64,000 bases of DNA from contig NC_060060.1 of NCBI RefSeq assembly GCF_020283565.1, positions 14,012,001-14,076,000 on the forward strand. Direction: 5' to 3'. Both the position numbers and the translations under genes were made by a program. Position 1 is the first letter of the stretch; each line of letters starts with the position of its first letter. The notes beneath the pieces are model-generated. The model searched no databases and was not told the origin of the DNA. It saw nothing but the letters and a program-made list of their open reading frames with translations. Source of the DNA: Trifolium pratense. Lineage: Eukaryota > Streptophyta > Magnoliopsida > Fabales > Fabaceae. This document shows, one piece after another, positions 14,711-27,031 of this stretch.

Positions 14711-14839
14711 AAGTTAGGAGTGGGATGGATAGCTCAACGAGGTTGAGGAGCAGGAGGTCCAAGGTTCAAGTCTTAGCAAAGGAGAAAAAACTAACATAAC
14801 ATTGTAATATTAACAACTAACATTGCTTATAAAAAAAAT
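14711..14839 (+). mobile_element. tRNA-derived SINE
   Basis: The segment has an A-box-like GGATAGCTCAACGAGGTTG and a B-box-like AAGGTTCAAGTCT, then an A-rich 3' end (about 14831-14838). Near-perfect 14-bp direct repeats flank it: GTAAGTTAAATTTA at 14697-14710 and GTAAATTAAATTTA at 14840-14853. It is not a functional tRNA: there is no cloverleaf beyond the promoter boxes. Confidence 0.75.
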
Positions 14840-14853
14840 GTAAATTAAATTTA

Positions 14854-15890
14854 CATTGATAAACTCAAGTAATTGAGTTCAAAGTGGTTAATAATTTTTT
14901 TTCAGGACGAATCATTTAGGAGAATTCAAGTTCGATTTTTTGTGAAAACAATTCTTAATCAAATTTTACTTATCTTGCGATCGAATTCAAGATTATTAAG
15001 ACTCATTTCTCCTGATAACCATAGGATTAATTAACCATTCAAAAAAAAGTGGACTACGTTACCGTTTGACCTAGCTTGTTTTCCTCTCTTAGAAGTAAAA
15101 AGTTAGGTCAAACAACAATTTTTAAAAGCTCTATAGTAATAAAAAAACAGTATCTATATTTTAAGAAAAATTATAATAAATTATCAAACATATCTTTTTA
15201 ACCTTATTGTAATGAAAAAATATAAAAAAATAAAAATAAAAATAAAACTTTTAACTTTTTTTTTTGTTTTAAAAGTAAGATTTACCAATAAATTTAATTT
15301 TAGTTTTAAAGCTATTGTTTCTAACTTTATGGTTAAAATAGCTTCTACATCTAAAAAAACTGGGTCAAACGGTACCTACATGACATTATATTTTTCTTTT
15401 TATGAATTCTGAATTCTTATTAATATTAGTGTAAAACTAATTTTTACATATACATTGCATCTATATTGAACTTATTATTTATAATTAAAATCTGACTGCA
15501 TGTCAAAAAAAAGTTACTGTATTAAAATCTTGATATTAATTATTCAAATCTCTAATGCATGAATTTCATCAAAATAAATTTAACCCTGTAAAAAAAAAAA
15601 TCAACATTTTATAGTCAAGCCAAAAAAAGGTAACCTTTAGTATTCCAAAGAAAAAAAAAGAAAAAGTTAACTTTCCTATTTAAACGTAAAATAGTACATT
15701 GAATTAGCAAATATTATAATTATAAATAAATAAATACATATTAAAAAATTTCACTTTAAATTCTAATATACATGGAATTAATACCGCCAGCTTTTCCCTC
15801 CAAAAGGCACCGTCAAAATATTGCATGTAGACATCGTTTCACAAATCGTTGCGTTTTTACAAAAGTAATGTAACGTTAATTCATTTTCCA
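14854..15890. other. Intergenic AT-rich DNA
   Basis: No gene or element with clear ends is seen. It forms the distal upstream region of the first C2H2/EAR gene. Confidence 0.5.
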
Positions 15891-15910
15891 TATGTGCTTT
15901 CATCGGTTCT

Positions 15911-15917
15911 TATATAA
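15911..15917 (+). promoter_or_regulatory. TATA box of the first C2H2/EAR gene
   Basis: TATATAA lies about 98 bp upstream of the start codon at 16015, a plausible spacing for a short 5' UTR. Confidence 0.5.
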
Positions 15918-16014
15918 ACCCTTTACATTTACCAAAGCCAAGACACACACAATATCACAATTTACTCATTTTACACTATTCATCGTTTTTCGTTCTCTCA
16001 ATCTCATCATCACC

Positions 16015-17527
16015 ATGGACAAAAACGTTTCTAACAACTCAGCTACAACCAACAACAACCCATCACCACCCAATACCCCGCCACACACCCCCAATGAAAC
16101 AAACCCTAGGCCTAACGTCGAGGGTTTGGAAACAATTGCCAAAACCTCTGAAGAGGTTTTGGCAGAATTGAACATCGTCAGTGATGAGGAGATCAGTAAT
16201 GAAAATGGTGATGGTGGCGCTAACGAAGATGGTGGGGCTGAAGGTGTTGTTCCTAGGGTTATGGTTTGTGCTTTGACTGCGAATGTTTCGAATACGTCTG
16301 TGGTCGAGCAAGTTGGTGGAGATGGTCATGTCCAACCTTTTAAGAAGAGAAAGTACAATTCAATTAGAGACCCTCCGGCTGGAAAACCTACTTGTCCGGA
16401 ATGTAAGAGGGAGTTTGCATCATGGAGGGCTGCTTTCGGGCATATGCGCAAGCATCCCGAGCGTCCGCACCGTGGATTCTTTCCTCCTCCTACTTTTACC
16501 CCTACTGCACCAGTGGCTGGGATCCGTGTGGCTGAGGGTAAATATATGATCTAAAACCTAACTATATAGTTTTTTAATAGAGATCTAATTGAAAGCCTGT
16601 TTAAGAATGTTGTAGTTTTAGTTTGATTTTGATATGCATAATTTAGAGATTAATTTTTATATCGAATTTTAAAAAAATAAATTAAAGTATGATGTTTTGT
16701 GTTTATTTAAAATTATACAAGCAGATTTTGTATTTTTCTCTTCTATTACCACTAATCTTCTTCAAAAGGTTATATAGTTTTTCATTTTCAGCATAAAAAT
16801 CATGTTTTTATAACAAAATGATTTTTCATGTCACACATGTACACATGTTTTAGTTATATTAATTTGGTGCAGGCTTTATATTAGATCGACTTTGTTCATG
16901 TTCCCTGTTAGTTGTGCTTACGGTTGAATATAATAATATTTGATGATTTAAAAAAAAATGAAGCTTATGCACAATGTTTTAATTATGCTTATGAAGTTAT
17001 TTTGATTAAAAAATTCATTTTGGTATCAATAATTTAGGGTCGTCTTTTAGAGATTTAAAGAAGAAATATATAGTAAAAGTGATTTTTAAAAGAGATTTTG
17101 TATTTCTACTTTATTGAAAGTGTTTTTTTTTCAAAAGCCAAATAAAATAAACTTTTTTCATCTTCAACATAAAAATAACCTAAATTTTTTTTCTAAAACA
17201 TAGCAAAAAATCAACATTTTCCTGCTAATAATCTTAAACTAATGAGTGTGTTTTTTGTTGTGTGGTTAATTGTTTTCAGATGATGGTCGTCCTAAGAAGG
17301 TGGATGACCGAATGTTAACACGGGTTCGAGAACTTGTGATTGATCTAAATAGATCTATAGGAGTGTCAGCCGAGTCCTCTGGCGCTGGTGGCAGTGGTGG
17401 GAGAGGGAGAGATGAAGAAGCACCTGTCCCGACGCATGAAAATGAAGAGGGCAGTAGAAAAAATGTGTTTGACTTGAATGAATTGCCGCCCAGTGATGAT
17501 GATGATGAGGAACCTGAAGATAAATGA
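16015..17527 (+). CDS. C2H2 zinc-finger protein with EAR motif, copy A
   Basis: Exons 16015-16537 and 17280-17527 join in phase 1 (GAG G|GTAAAT, then TTTTCAG|ATGAT) to give 256 residues. The start ATG sits in CACCATGG and follows a TATA box. The N-terminus is rich in Asn, Pro and Thr; residues 109-113 are basic (KKRKY), a possible nuclear signal. One C2H2 finger spans C127, C130, H143 and H147, with WRAAFGHMRKH in place of the common QALGGH; GFFPPPTF follows. Exon 2 has VRELVIDLNRS, a Gly/Glu-rich linker, then FDLNELPP (DLNELP at 239-244) and an acidic tail. DLNxxP is an EAR repression motif in plants, so a nuclear transcriptional repressor is inferred. A single finger without QALGGH leaves DNA binding uncertain. 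A paralogue lies 4.6 kb downstream. Confidence 0.87.
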
Positions 17528-18949
17528 GGCATATGACAATATCCAATGTTAAAGATTTTGTTCAACTTATATTTTTATATTTCCGTTGTTTATGTTTTAT
17601 GTTTAATTCCGTACTTTTTTTTGGCTTTAATTCCGTATTTTTCTTTATAATTTTGATGGTTACGTTGTTGTTCTATGGATTCTGAAAAAATTAAGTTGAA
17701 CATCTTTATGCATTAATCTTATATAATTATCTTTATCTTCATTGGAGCAATATCAGATCATAAATCAGCCCCATTTATTTTTGTGCTTATAATTAATTTG
17801 AATATGTTATAGTGCAATTCGATGGTATAAGATCCATGTTTATGAAGATGATATATAATGAATAGTATGTATGAGAATAGAGAAAGTTTGTGTAGGTTTA
17901 GGGCATATTGATAATGTGCTTTAAATGTGGACATAAAATATTTGAAATGTGTAAATTATTAAAGTTGTTGAATATATTATTGTTCCATTGATACGGTTCT
18001 ACCTGATCAATCTTAAAGTCCATTTATTTATTTTTTGAAATGTCTAGATTTAGGGCATATTGATGATGAGGTTTATATTAATGTTGAATGAATATCTTGA
18101 AGGGATCTAAAATGATCCGATTTTGAACCAACAACCTGCTCAATCTAATGATGGAACTGGGTTGATCTAGGACCATGGATTTCATTCTGCCCGTTACCAT
18201 CCTCGAGAGGAGAAAGATAGATAGGGCAGCGTCTTCGTGTAATAGTTGGACATGAAACCTAATCTTTAATAAAGTGTTAATTGGGAGAGACCATCCAAGA
18301 ATTTCTCCCTTGTACATGATATAAATAATTTAATAAAGAAATAAAAGTTTTAGTTTATTTCAAGGAAAAAACTTTTTCTTAAGAAAAACTAAATAGAAGA
18401 ATTGCAAAAATAAATCTCCACACTCTTTTTACATCCACTACCCTCCATGATTTTCACTAAAAAAAGAGATTAAAGTGACATTTTCTTTTAAGATTATATT
18501 ATGTGTAAATTATTGCATTTCTTATTTTTAATCCTTCGTAACGAATAGCATATCTCTTATTTTAAAGGGTTGTGCGTAAGGCACTTGTTTAGAAGCCAAA
18601 AAAAAAAAAACGATAGTAAATTTATATAGAAAAGATCAAATTTTAAAGTTAATTTCAAAATATTGAATACACAATTCTCAAAATAAAATTGTTAGACTTT
18701 TTAAAAGGATCATAAATAATTGATTCTCGGATGATTCCAATTCGATGCATGTCCCTGCAAATTCCAATAATTGTGAATGAGTGTCAAATTAATGTATATA
18801 AAACAAATTAAGGGTGTCTAGGTAATAATCTTAAGGGCTGTAGAACTCTTTAAATTTAAATTATCAAGAAAGTGAATACTAATAAGATCTTGCATTTGTA
18901 AAGTATTCTTCATTGTCAAATACTTTAATACTGAATAATAGTACTAGTC
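17528..18949. other. Downstream half of duplication unit 1
   Basis: Presumed 3' UTR and spacer. Long stretches (for example around 17815-18150 and 18630-18930) recur after copy B at about 22380-22740 and 23190-23650, showing that the duplication included non-coding flanks. No further gene is seen; a short minus-strand ORF at 18078-18317 is not supported by the other copy. Confidence 0.7.
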
Positions 18950-20068
18950 ATTGTTGAGAGAGACTCACAGGAGCCACTAGGGGATGATGTTTCCATTCAA
19001 CAAGCTGACAACATCATATTCTTGGATGTTGTTGGAGGAGTGGACAAGAAGGAACGCATATATGGTTTGGGTCTAGAAGCAGAGAGGTACAAGCGATCTA
19101 GATCTTCTACTTATGACGGTATCTCATCATCTGAATATCAACACATGAGGACTATAATTTCTGATTTGTCCACTGAAAATATGACTCTTAAAGAGAAATT
19201 GAAGACTCATGAGGAGTTGATTCATCAATCCCAGGAAGATTCGTGTTTGCTTAGGGAGCAATTATTTCAATTTATGGAGAAGTTTTCTTTGAGTCATCTA
19301 CCTCCACGTTCGGATCCACCTCCGCCTCCACCACCTACTACTTGATACATATGTTTAGTTATGGTTGTTTTGAGTGTTTGGTCGTATACACTTAATTTCA
19401 AGAACAATGCTTTTTTGATAAAAAAAACAATGTTAGTAGTATTAGTTTCAAGAACAATGTTATATTAGTTATGACTTCCATGTATTTTGGTGATTGTGTA
19501 TAAATACTTATGAACACAATTTAAAAAGTATTTCTTATTAAATATTGTGTATTGATGATTTTAATTTTATTTATTTAATATAGTAAATGCAATGGCTATA
19601 TCATGAGTGAAATCAGGCAAGAAGTTTGCTATATTAACCATAAATTTAACATAGCAGTTTCCTTCATACTTAGTGAGGGAAATGTATTCGGTCACAAATT
19701 TGTGATATAATGAATCTCTCACAATTAGAAAAAAGATTCCCTCATTAATCAGTGACGGAAATAAAATTGGTCTAAGATTCCCTCATTAATCAGTGACGGA
19801 AAAATTGGTCTATGATTCCCTCATTAATCAGTGACGGAAATAAAATTGGTTATGTTTGTAATTTAGTGACGGAATTTAATTTTAGCAGCGGATATATTCC
19901 GTACCAGTTTGTGACGGAATTGAAATTCTCTCGCTAATAGTTTGCGACGTTGAAATTGTTTACGGATTTAGGGCCGCAACAAATTCCGTCATTAAATTGC
20001 TTTGTGACAGAAATTTAGTGTTTAGTGATGGAATACTTCCCTCGCTAATTAGAATTTTTCTAGCAGTG
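18950..20068 (+). mobile_element. 3' part of a CACTA (En/Spm) element
   Basis: Three parts fit one element. A transposase C-terminus is read at about 19010-19345. Subterminal repeats of about 41 bp (GATTCCCTCATTAATCAGTG, then ACGGAAATAAAATTGG) occur three times at about 19735-19850, and further GTGACGGAAT-like motifs follow to 20050. The right end is CTAGCAGTG at 20060-20068, whose complement is CACTGCTAG, a CACTA-type terminus. No left terminus is seen. The element splits sequence that is continuous in the other duplication unit near 23650, so it came in after the duplication or was lost from the other copy. Confidence 0.75.
19010..19345 (+). pseudogene. C-terminus of a Ptta/En/Spm plant transposase
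   Basis: The frame reads FLDVVGGVDKKERIYGLG, then EAERYKRSRSSTYDGISSSE, a coiled stretch with ENMTLKEKLKTHEEL, and a Pro-rich end before TGA. This matches the conserved C-terminal region of plant CACTA transposases (the VGG-D-K-GR-YGLG signature). The N-terminal and catalytic parts are absent, so it is a remnant. Confidence 0.75.
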
Positions 20069-20661
20069 TCATGTGATCTTAATGAATCAGAGTTTTTTTT
20101 TTTGAAAATAAATTAAGTAAAAGGGAAAATGTCAATTGTTAAAGTTTTAAGATGTTAAATGCACAATTTTCAAGATAAATTATTTAAACTTTTTAATGGG
20201 TTACAAATGATTGATTCTGTGCAGTTGATTTCAAGTACGCAAATCCATACATTTAGTACAAATTCCAATAAGAGAGACAAAATAAATAGATATAAATTAA
20301 GTCTAAAAAACTCAAAAGTATCCTAGAAAATAATGTAAATGTGAAAAAAATATGAATCATATTTCCCCTTACACACTTCGATATATATGTAATATTTTCA
20401 TTTAATTTTTGGATTAATCACACTAAAAAGTCATGTGAGTGAACTCATTTTATTATGATAATTTAAAAACTATTAATTTTGTAAGCAAAATGCCTTACCT
20501 TAAAATTTGCTTTGGGACTCGTTTAATGTTGTGTGGGCCCTGTGTTCAACGCTTAGACTATATTCTTAAGATAAACATTTTCCAAAGCCAAAATAACAAC
20601 ACAATTCACTCACCATTTACATTTTATCATTTGGTTTCTTCCCCTCGATCTCATCGTCACA
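20069..20661. other. Upstream spacer of copy B
   Basis: Sequence at about 20160-20400 recurs at about 23280-23520 and 23995-24230 as part of the duplicated spacer. The motif TTAGACTATATTCTTAA at about 20555 recurs at about 24807 without a gene behind it. No separate gene is seen. Confidence 0.65.
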
Positions 20662-22056
20662 ATGAACCAAAATGTTTCTAACAACTCAACTTCGACCAAC
20701 AACAACCCATCTCCACCCAATTCCCCTTCACACACACCGAATGAAATTATTATCGGTGAGGGTTTTGAAACAATTGCAAAAACCTCTGAAGTGGTTTTGG
20801 CAGCTGAATTGAACGCTGTCAATGATGAGACCAATGAAAACGACATTGGTGGCGCTAATGAAGATGGCGGGGCCCAAGGTGGGGTTCCTAGGTCTATGTT
20901 TGTTGCTTTGATTGGTGATGGTTCGAATACATCTATGGTCGAGCAAGTTGGTGGCGATAATCATGTCCAACCTTTTAAGAAGAGAAAGTACAAACTAGTT
21001 AGAGACCCTCCTATTGGAATACCTACTTGTCCAGTATGCAAGAAGGAGTTTGCAACATGGAGAGCTGCATTTGGGCATATGAACAAGCATCCCGATCGTC
21101 CTTACCGTGGATTCTTTCCTCCTCCTACTTTTACCCCCACTGCATCAGTGGCTGGGATCCATGTTGAGGGTATATATATATATGATCTAAAACCTAACTT
21201 TATAGTTTTTTATTAGAGATCTAATTGAAAGTCTGTTTAAGATTTTGATTTTTTTTCAAAACATTTTTTATGTTTTAGTTTTAGTTTCATTTTGATATGC
21301 ATAATTTATACATCATTTTTTATATCGATTTTTAAGAAAATTAAAGTATGCTGTTTTATGTTTGCTTAAAATTAATTAAAGTATGCTGTTTTATACTGAA
21401 AATCATTTTGTATTTTCATTTTCAGTATAAAAATCATGTTTTTACCAAAATGATTTTTCATGTCACACACATATATGCACAATTATGTTTTAGTTATATA
21501 TTTGGTGCAGGCTTTGTATAATTAACTTTGTTCATGTTCCCTGTTGGTACTTCTTTTGTGCTTAAGGTTGAATATAATATGTGTTGATTTTTAAAATTGA
21601 TTTTTTTCAAAAGCCAAATGAAAATAGAGTTTTCTTTCTGCATTTTCAGCATAAAAATAACCTTTTAATAAAATGGTTTCTAAAAAAATTTACACACAAA
21701 CATAGCAAAAAATCAATATTCTCCTACTAATAATCTTAAACAAATGGATCATAATCTTAAACATGAATATGTGTTTTTTGTTGTGTGGTTAATTGTTTTC
21801 AGACGATTGTCATCCTAAAGAGGTGGATGATGAAGGGGTGTTAGCGGTGGTTCGCGAACTTATCGTTGACCTGAATAGGTCTAGGTCTATTGAAGTGCCA
21901 GCTAAGTCCTCCGCTGCTGGTGGCAGTGGGAGAAATGAAGAAGTACCTGCCCTGGCACCTGAATATGAAGAGGGAAGAAGGAAAAATGTGTTTGACTTGA
22001 ATGAGTTGCCTCCGAATGATGATGATGATGATGATGACAAAACTGAAGAGAAATGA
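20662..22056 (+). CDS. C2H2 zinc-finger protein with EAR motif, copy B
   Basis: Exons 20662-21169 and 21803-22056 join in phase 1 (GAG G|GTATAT, then TTTTCAG|ACGAT) to give 253 residues. It is collinear with copy A: an Asn/Pro-rich start, KKRKYK, a single C2H2 finger at C123, C126, H139 and H143 (WRAAFGHMNKH), GFFPPPTFTP, VRELIVDLNRS in exon 2, then FDLNELPP (DLNELP at 234-239) and a run of seven Asp. All finger ligands and the EAR motif are kept, and there is no stop or frameshift, which suggests both copies are still under constraint. Changes concentrate in the N-terminal low-complexity region. Function as in copy A is inferred only. Start chosen by alignment with copy A. Confidence 0.87.
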
Positions 22057-24359
22057 GGCATATGATTAATATCTAATGTTGAAGATTAAACTCTGGCTTT
22101 AAATGAGACTCGCAAGTGGGTGGTGGGATCGATTGATCCCTTTGTCCAACTTATGTTTTTATATTTTCCTTCGTTTATGTTTCATGTTTAATTCCGCACT
22201 TTCATTTGTTTCATTATAATTTTGATTGTTGTTGTTTTATGGATTCTAATTAATAAAATTGTTGTTGTTTTTGTCAAAAATAAAATAAAATTGTTGTAGT
22301 ATTAATTATCTTTATCTTCATTGAGCATTAGAACAAATCAGCTCCAATTATTGTTGTGCTTTTAGTTAACTTGAATATGTTATAGTGCAAGTTGATGGTA
22401 TAGTATAAAATCCATGCATGTCTATAAAGATGGAGTATGTAGTATGAGAATAGAGAAAGTTTGTGTAAGTTTAGGGCAATTGTCCAATTGATGATGAGGT
22501 TTAAATTCCGGAACTAAAATCTTTGAAATGTGTAAAGTTGATTGATATATTAATTAATATTAATATTATGGTTCATAGATACGGTTCTAACATAGCACAA
22601 GTTTTTGTAGATATGTTTATTTTAGAACTATTTAAGTTCTTAATTTAGTGTTAAACGAATATCTTGAAGCAATCTAAAATGATCAGATTTTGAGCCAACC
22701 TGCTCAATCTGATAATGGAACTGGGTTGTTTAGGATTTGATAGAAAATGTGTGCATTTTTTTACCCAATTAATTAGATCCAAGAAAATTTGATTGTTTCG
22801 GACAAACAAGTTTGACCAATTGTGCACATAAATTCTTATATAGTTTCTCCCTTAACACTTCATTCTTAGTCACCACCAACTAAAATATGCCACATGATTT
22901 AAAATTAAAAATGTAATAACAAAAATTAATTAGGCTAACTAATTTTGGGAAAAATAAAAACCATCGTGGTTAGGATGTATTCATGCATTTCGTTAATAGC
23001 TTTTTTCGTAAACACCAGCATTTTCTTGTTTTTAATTTTAAATGATGGTCTTATTTTGACTGATTATGACTAAAAAAGAAGTGATAATTTGGAAGGTAGA
23101 CTGACCACGCACGAATTTCTTCCTTGTAGTGATATAAATAATTTAATAAATAAATAAAAGTTTAAGTTTAATTTAAAGGGTGTCATGCCTTAAGGCACTT
23201 GTTTAGAAGACAAAAAAGAAATAAATGACAGTAAGTTTTATATAGAAAAGATCAATTTTCAAAGTTAAATGCACAAATTTCAAAATAAATTTTTTAACTT
23301 TTTAAAAGGTTATAAATGATTGATTCCCTACCATTGATTTCAACTACGCAAGTCCCTATATTTAGTTCAAATTTCAATAAAAGACAAAATAAAGAGAGCT
23401 ATAGTAAGTGTAAAAAGACCAAAAATACCTTAAATAAAGTCATAAATGAAGGAAATTTGAATGTAGAGAATCTTATTCCTCCTTACACATGGTATATATG
23501 TGGTATTTTTGTTTTATTATCTTGCATAAATCACACAAAAATAACATATGGAAAAAATGAATGTATATAGAACAAAGGTGTCCATGTATTACTCTTTAAA
23601 TTAAGGGGTGTAGAACTCTTTAAATTTAAATTACAAAGAAAGTGAATATTAATATGGACCAATATATTCATGTGATTCACAATGAATCAGATTTTTTAAA
23701 TAAAAAAGAAAAAAACTACTATCTAGGTAAAAGGGGAAACGGATTGCCGTTCATTTAACATTTTAGCCTATATGGTCGGTTAAGAATGAGAAAATTTTCT
23801 TAGGCTCGATATTGGATCGAGGTTTAAAATACGGTGGATGTAGAGTAAAATTTTAATCTTAGAAATAATTTTTGGCTACATTGACTAGAGTGTTGGTGTT
23901 CATCTTTTAGACTACTATCAAGTTTCAGTGTGTTAAAAGCAAAACTTTCAATTTTTTTTTTTTTTACTTTTTAAAGCTTTTTGAGAACCGTTTTAAAATG
24001 TTATATATGATTGATTACCTACTGTTGATTCCAACTATGCAATGCAAGTCCCTTTATTAAGTTCAAATTTTAATAAAAGACAAAATAAAGAGAGAGATAT
24101 TAAGTTTAAACAGACCAAAAGTACCTAAAATAATGGCATAATCGTAGGAAATTTGAATGTAGGGAATCTTATTTCCCCTTACACAACTCCGTATATATGT
24201 GGTATTTTTGTTTTATTTTGTTTTGGATGAATCGAAACACAAAATACATATAAATGAGTGTCAAATGAATGTATATAAAAACAAATAAAGGTGTCTTTGT
24301 ATTACTCTTTAAATTAACTAAGGGACGAAGAATTCTTTAAATTTAAATTACAAAGAGTG
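22057..24359. other. Downstream spacer of copy B and a third, gene-less partial unit
   Basis: The region from 22057 matches the flank of copy A. Between about 23190-23700 and 23960-24600 the same spacer occurs twice in tandem (shared GACAAAATAAAGAGAG and ATGAATCAG motifs), so a third unit was started. It ends near 24850 at a Harbinger element and has no zinc-finger exon. The ORF at 23316-23570 lies in this repeat and is not supported as a gene. Confidence 0.65.
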
Positions 24360-24506
24360 TATCAATCGTTAGTTGGTTTAGTGGTGATTGACGCTGAACT
24401 TGGTTGGGAGGACCGCGGTTCGATCCCTCGCAACTGCGATCGGGAGGGGGCTAAAACCACTTGATGTCAGAACTGAACCCGAACCAGATGGTGAAAAATA
24501 AAATAA
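24360..24506 (+). mobile_element. tRNA-derived SINE (copy 1)
   Basis: About 147 bp with an A-box-like GTTAGTTGGTTTAGTGGTG and a B box GCGGTTCGATCCC, ending in an A-rich GAAAAATAAAATAAA tail. Perfect 15-bp direct repeats AAATTACAAAGAGTG flank it at 24345-24359 and 24507-24521. It interrupts the duplicated spacer, which is uninterrupted near 23630. A related copy lies at 45325-45475. Confidence 0.9.
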
Positions 24507-24852
24507 AAATTACAAAGAGTGGGAATACTAATATGGACCAATATATTTTATATGTGATTCACAATGAATCAGGTTTTCTTTAAATAAATAAAAAATTATT
24601 TTTTAGTTAAAAGGGAAAATGGATCGCCATTAATTTAATATTTTAGCCTATATAGTCAGTTAAAAATGAGGGGAAAAAATTAGGCTTGGTATTGGAGGCT
24701 TCAGATACAGTGGATGTAGAGTAAAATTTTAATCTTAGAAAAAATTATTGGTTAAGACAAATTACTGGCCATTATATTGACTAGAGTGTTCAGTGTTCAT
24801 CTCTTAGACTATATTCTTAAAATAAAACGGTGCTCCTTTATTAAGTTCTTAA

Positions 24853-25203
24853 GGGCTCGTTTGGTGCACAGGATTATTAAAAAATTGATAAATAGGGATA
24901 TTAATTTAAATTTTATAAAAAATTAAATATAATTTTTTTACAATAGTAGTTTTATTATTTACGTATGAGATATATCATATATTTATTTGGCTTATCTAAC
25001 ATGTATATATTATTGAGTTATTTATTTGATCATGATTCATATAAAAAATTAAACTTGATTATTTTCTCATGATTTTTATTTTAAATTATATAAAGTTATT
25101 TGATTACTTATTTATATTTTTTATTTATAAAATTCAAAGTATTACAAAATAATTTTTAAAAAATAACAATTGTTTTACAAGAGTAATTTTGTCAATTAAA
25201 TAT
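24853..25203. mobile_element. PIF/Harbinger MITE, truncated left part
   Basis: GGGCTCGTTTGGTGC follows TAA (24850-24852). The body is the reverse complement of 3180-3500 in the first nest, showing the same family. It breaks off at the Sirevirus LTR at 25204. The complete version of this insertion, with its right terminus, is the second copy at 32661-34196. Confidence 0.85.
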
Positions 25204-26182
25204 TGAAATCTGGCACGCAGTGAACACAATGTTGCACAAGATGCTATAGCATACGTTGCAGCAAGACAGTCGCAGAACACAGGAAATAAATAAATAAATT
25301 GCAGAATAATAAATAAGACAGATAGTTGTTAACCCAGTTCAGTGCAACGTCACCTACTCTGGGGGATACCAATCCAGGAATGAATCCACTATAATAGCTC
25401 TAGTTCAAAGCCCTCGACCAACACCCGGTACTTGACTTATCACCTAGACACTACCCGTGCAATCCTACCTAAGAACCTCTTAGATAATGAGACCCCGTCC
25501 CAAATTCCTTCTAACAACACGTACTATGTTGCTGTCAATAATAATAATCAGGATGGAGACACTCTCCTAGAAACTAGACCACACTCTTGCTTAAAAGCTT
25601 ATGAGTGAATCACACACACTAACTCCGTGCTTCAAAGCTTAGGAGCAGCTTACAATAAACAACCAAAACACAGTCCTAAACTTGCATCAAATTGATACAA
25701 GAAAGGCTGACAAAAGACACAAACTCTAAACCCTAAAAACTCACACTTTGTAAACAACACGGTTTAGAATACATGAGTAGAATAGCTTGAGGCTTCACAT
25801 ATTTATAGTCTTCAATTGTCTTGATGTCCAAGTTAGGTCTTCAGACATGTACAGCTGTAGGAATTGCGGCCAACCCTAAATTATTTCCAGAAATATAATT
25901 CATGTTGTACCAAACAAAAAAAACGCAAAAATATAATATAATTATATTTTTGTTTGAAATAACATTCCTTCAGCCGACTTTAATAAAACTTGCTGAGCAA
26001 GGCTCGTTTTGCCCAGGCGCACGTGCTTGAATATATAATTGAAGCAAATCTTGACTCAGATTTGAAATAAAAATTCTGCACGAAAACAGAGCTTCAGTAT
26101 GCTGTACTATAATGCTACAGCATCTCAGTCCAGCATCTGGCTGGTTGGCTTTTGCAAAATGTAGCCAATCAAAACGCCAAGA
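25204..26182 (-). repeat. Sirevirus 3' LTR
   Basis: A 979-bp LTR on the minus strand. Its outer end here (TGAAATCTGG) follows the 5-mer AATAT (25199-25203). Its inner end reads GCCAAGA, one base off the expected CCAACA seen in the other copy. The next bases are the polypurine tract. Length and neighbouring ORF order fit the SIRE/Maximus group. Confidence 0.88.
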
Positions 26183-26197
26183 ATCTCCCCCTTTGGC
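26183..26197 (-). other. Polypurine tract
   Basis: On the minus strand AAAGGGGGAGATT immediately precedes the 3' LTR, the priming site for plus-strand DNA synthesis in LTR retrotransposons. Confidence 0.8.
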
Positions 26198-27031
26198 AAA
26201 TTTTGGCTAAAACAACCTTAGGCCAGTGCATAGAGAGATACAGTCTAAACTTTCCTTCGAGTCAACATAAGCACACAACTAGGAAAGAAAGTAGAATGAT
26301 GCTAAGCTATTTAAACTTTCCTTCGAGTCAACATACGCACACAACTAGGAAAGAGAGTAAAGAAATTCATCAGATGAATAGATAGCTAGCACGTAAGCAT
26401 CAGAGGCATGCAACAGCGGAACATAACACATCTGCAACAGCGGAACATAACACATCTTAGCCTCAAAGTACAGATAGAGAGAAATAAACTCTCACATAGT
26501 GGATTCAAGATAGGAGAAATAAACTCCTTCATATTTAAGCAATGCCACAGAGAATAGGAAAAATAAATTCCTATGTAAACATGCATATCATAAGTAGTAG
26601 AAAAGTAAACTCTACCTACTCCCCCTCAATATATGCATAAACTTCCACTCCCCCTCAAATTATGCATATCACATAAAACATGCTATACTAGATGCTATAG
26701 CATTCTTCATCACATCATTAGCATTCTTCATTACATCATGCACAACAGATATTACTCCCCCTTTTTAGCCATAAATTCTGACAAATAAAGTCAGTATCAC
26801 ACAGTAGGAGCAGAACTTCCACAGAGTTATCAGATCATAGAGAAACATAGAGTGCAGAGAGAATCAGAGCATAAGAACTCATAAAGTGCATATGACAGAC
26901 CATCAGGGCATAGAAAACCTGGAGTATCGGAGCCAAAAGACATGGATTGTACATGTTACAAACCAGAGAGCATCAGGGCGTAGCCCACAAAATTAAAATC
27001 CGAAAGGACATGCAAATAAAGCATAAGCAGG
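26198..27031 (-). other. 3' untranslated region of the Sirevirus
   Basis: A non-coding stretch between the env-like region and the polypurine tract. It contains short direct repeats: CTTTCCTTCGAGTCAACATA at about 26249 and 26317, and GCAACAGCGGAACATAACAC at about 26410 and 26433. A long repeat-rich 3' leader is common in this group. Confidence 0.65.

Larger units (their letters stand above)
24366..26182. repeat. Duplicated block, copy 1
   Basis: SINE, spacer, Harbinger left part and LTR (1817 bp) are repeated at 32174-33990 at a constant offset of 7808 bp. By eye only about a dozen substitutions separate them (for example GTGCACAGG versus GTGCATAGG, and CAAACAGT-type single changes in the LTR). 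Confidence 0.92.

Noticed and set aside
14711..14839. tRNA gene suggested by A and B boxes (also at 24360, 45325, 46290 and 46950)
   Set aside because: Only the promoter boxes resemble tRNA; there is no acceptor-stem pairing, and A-rich tails and target duplications identify SINEs.
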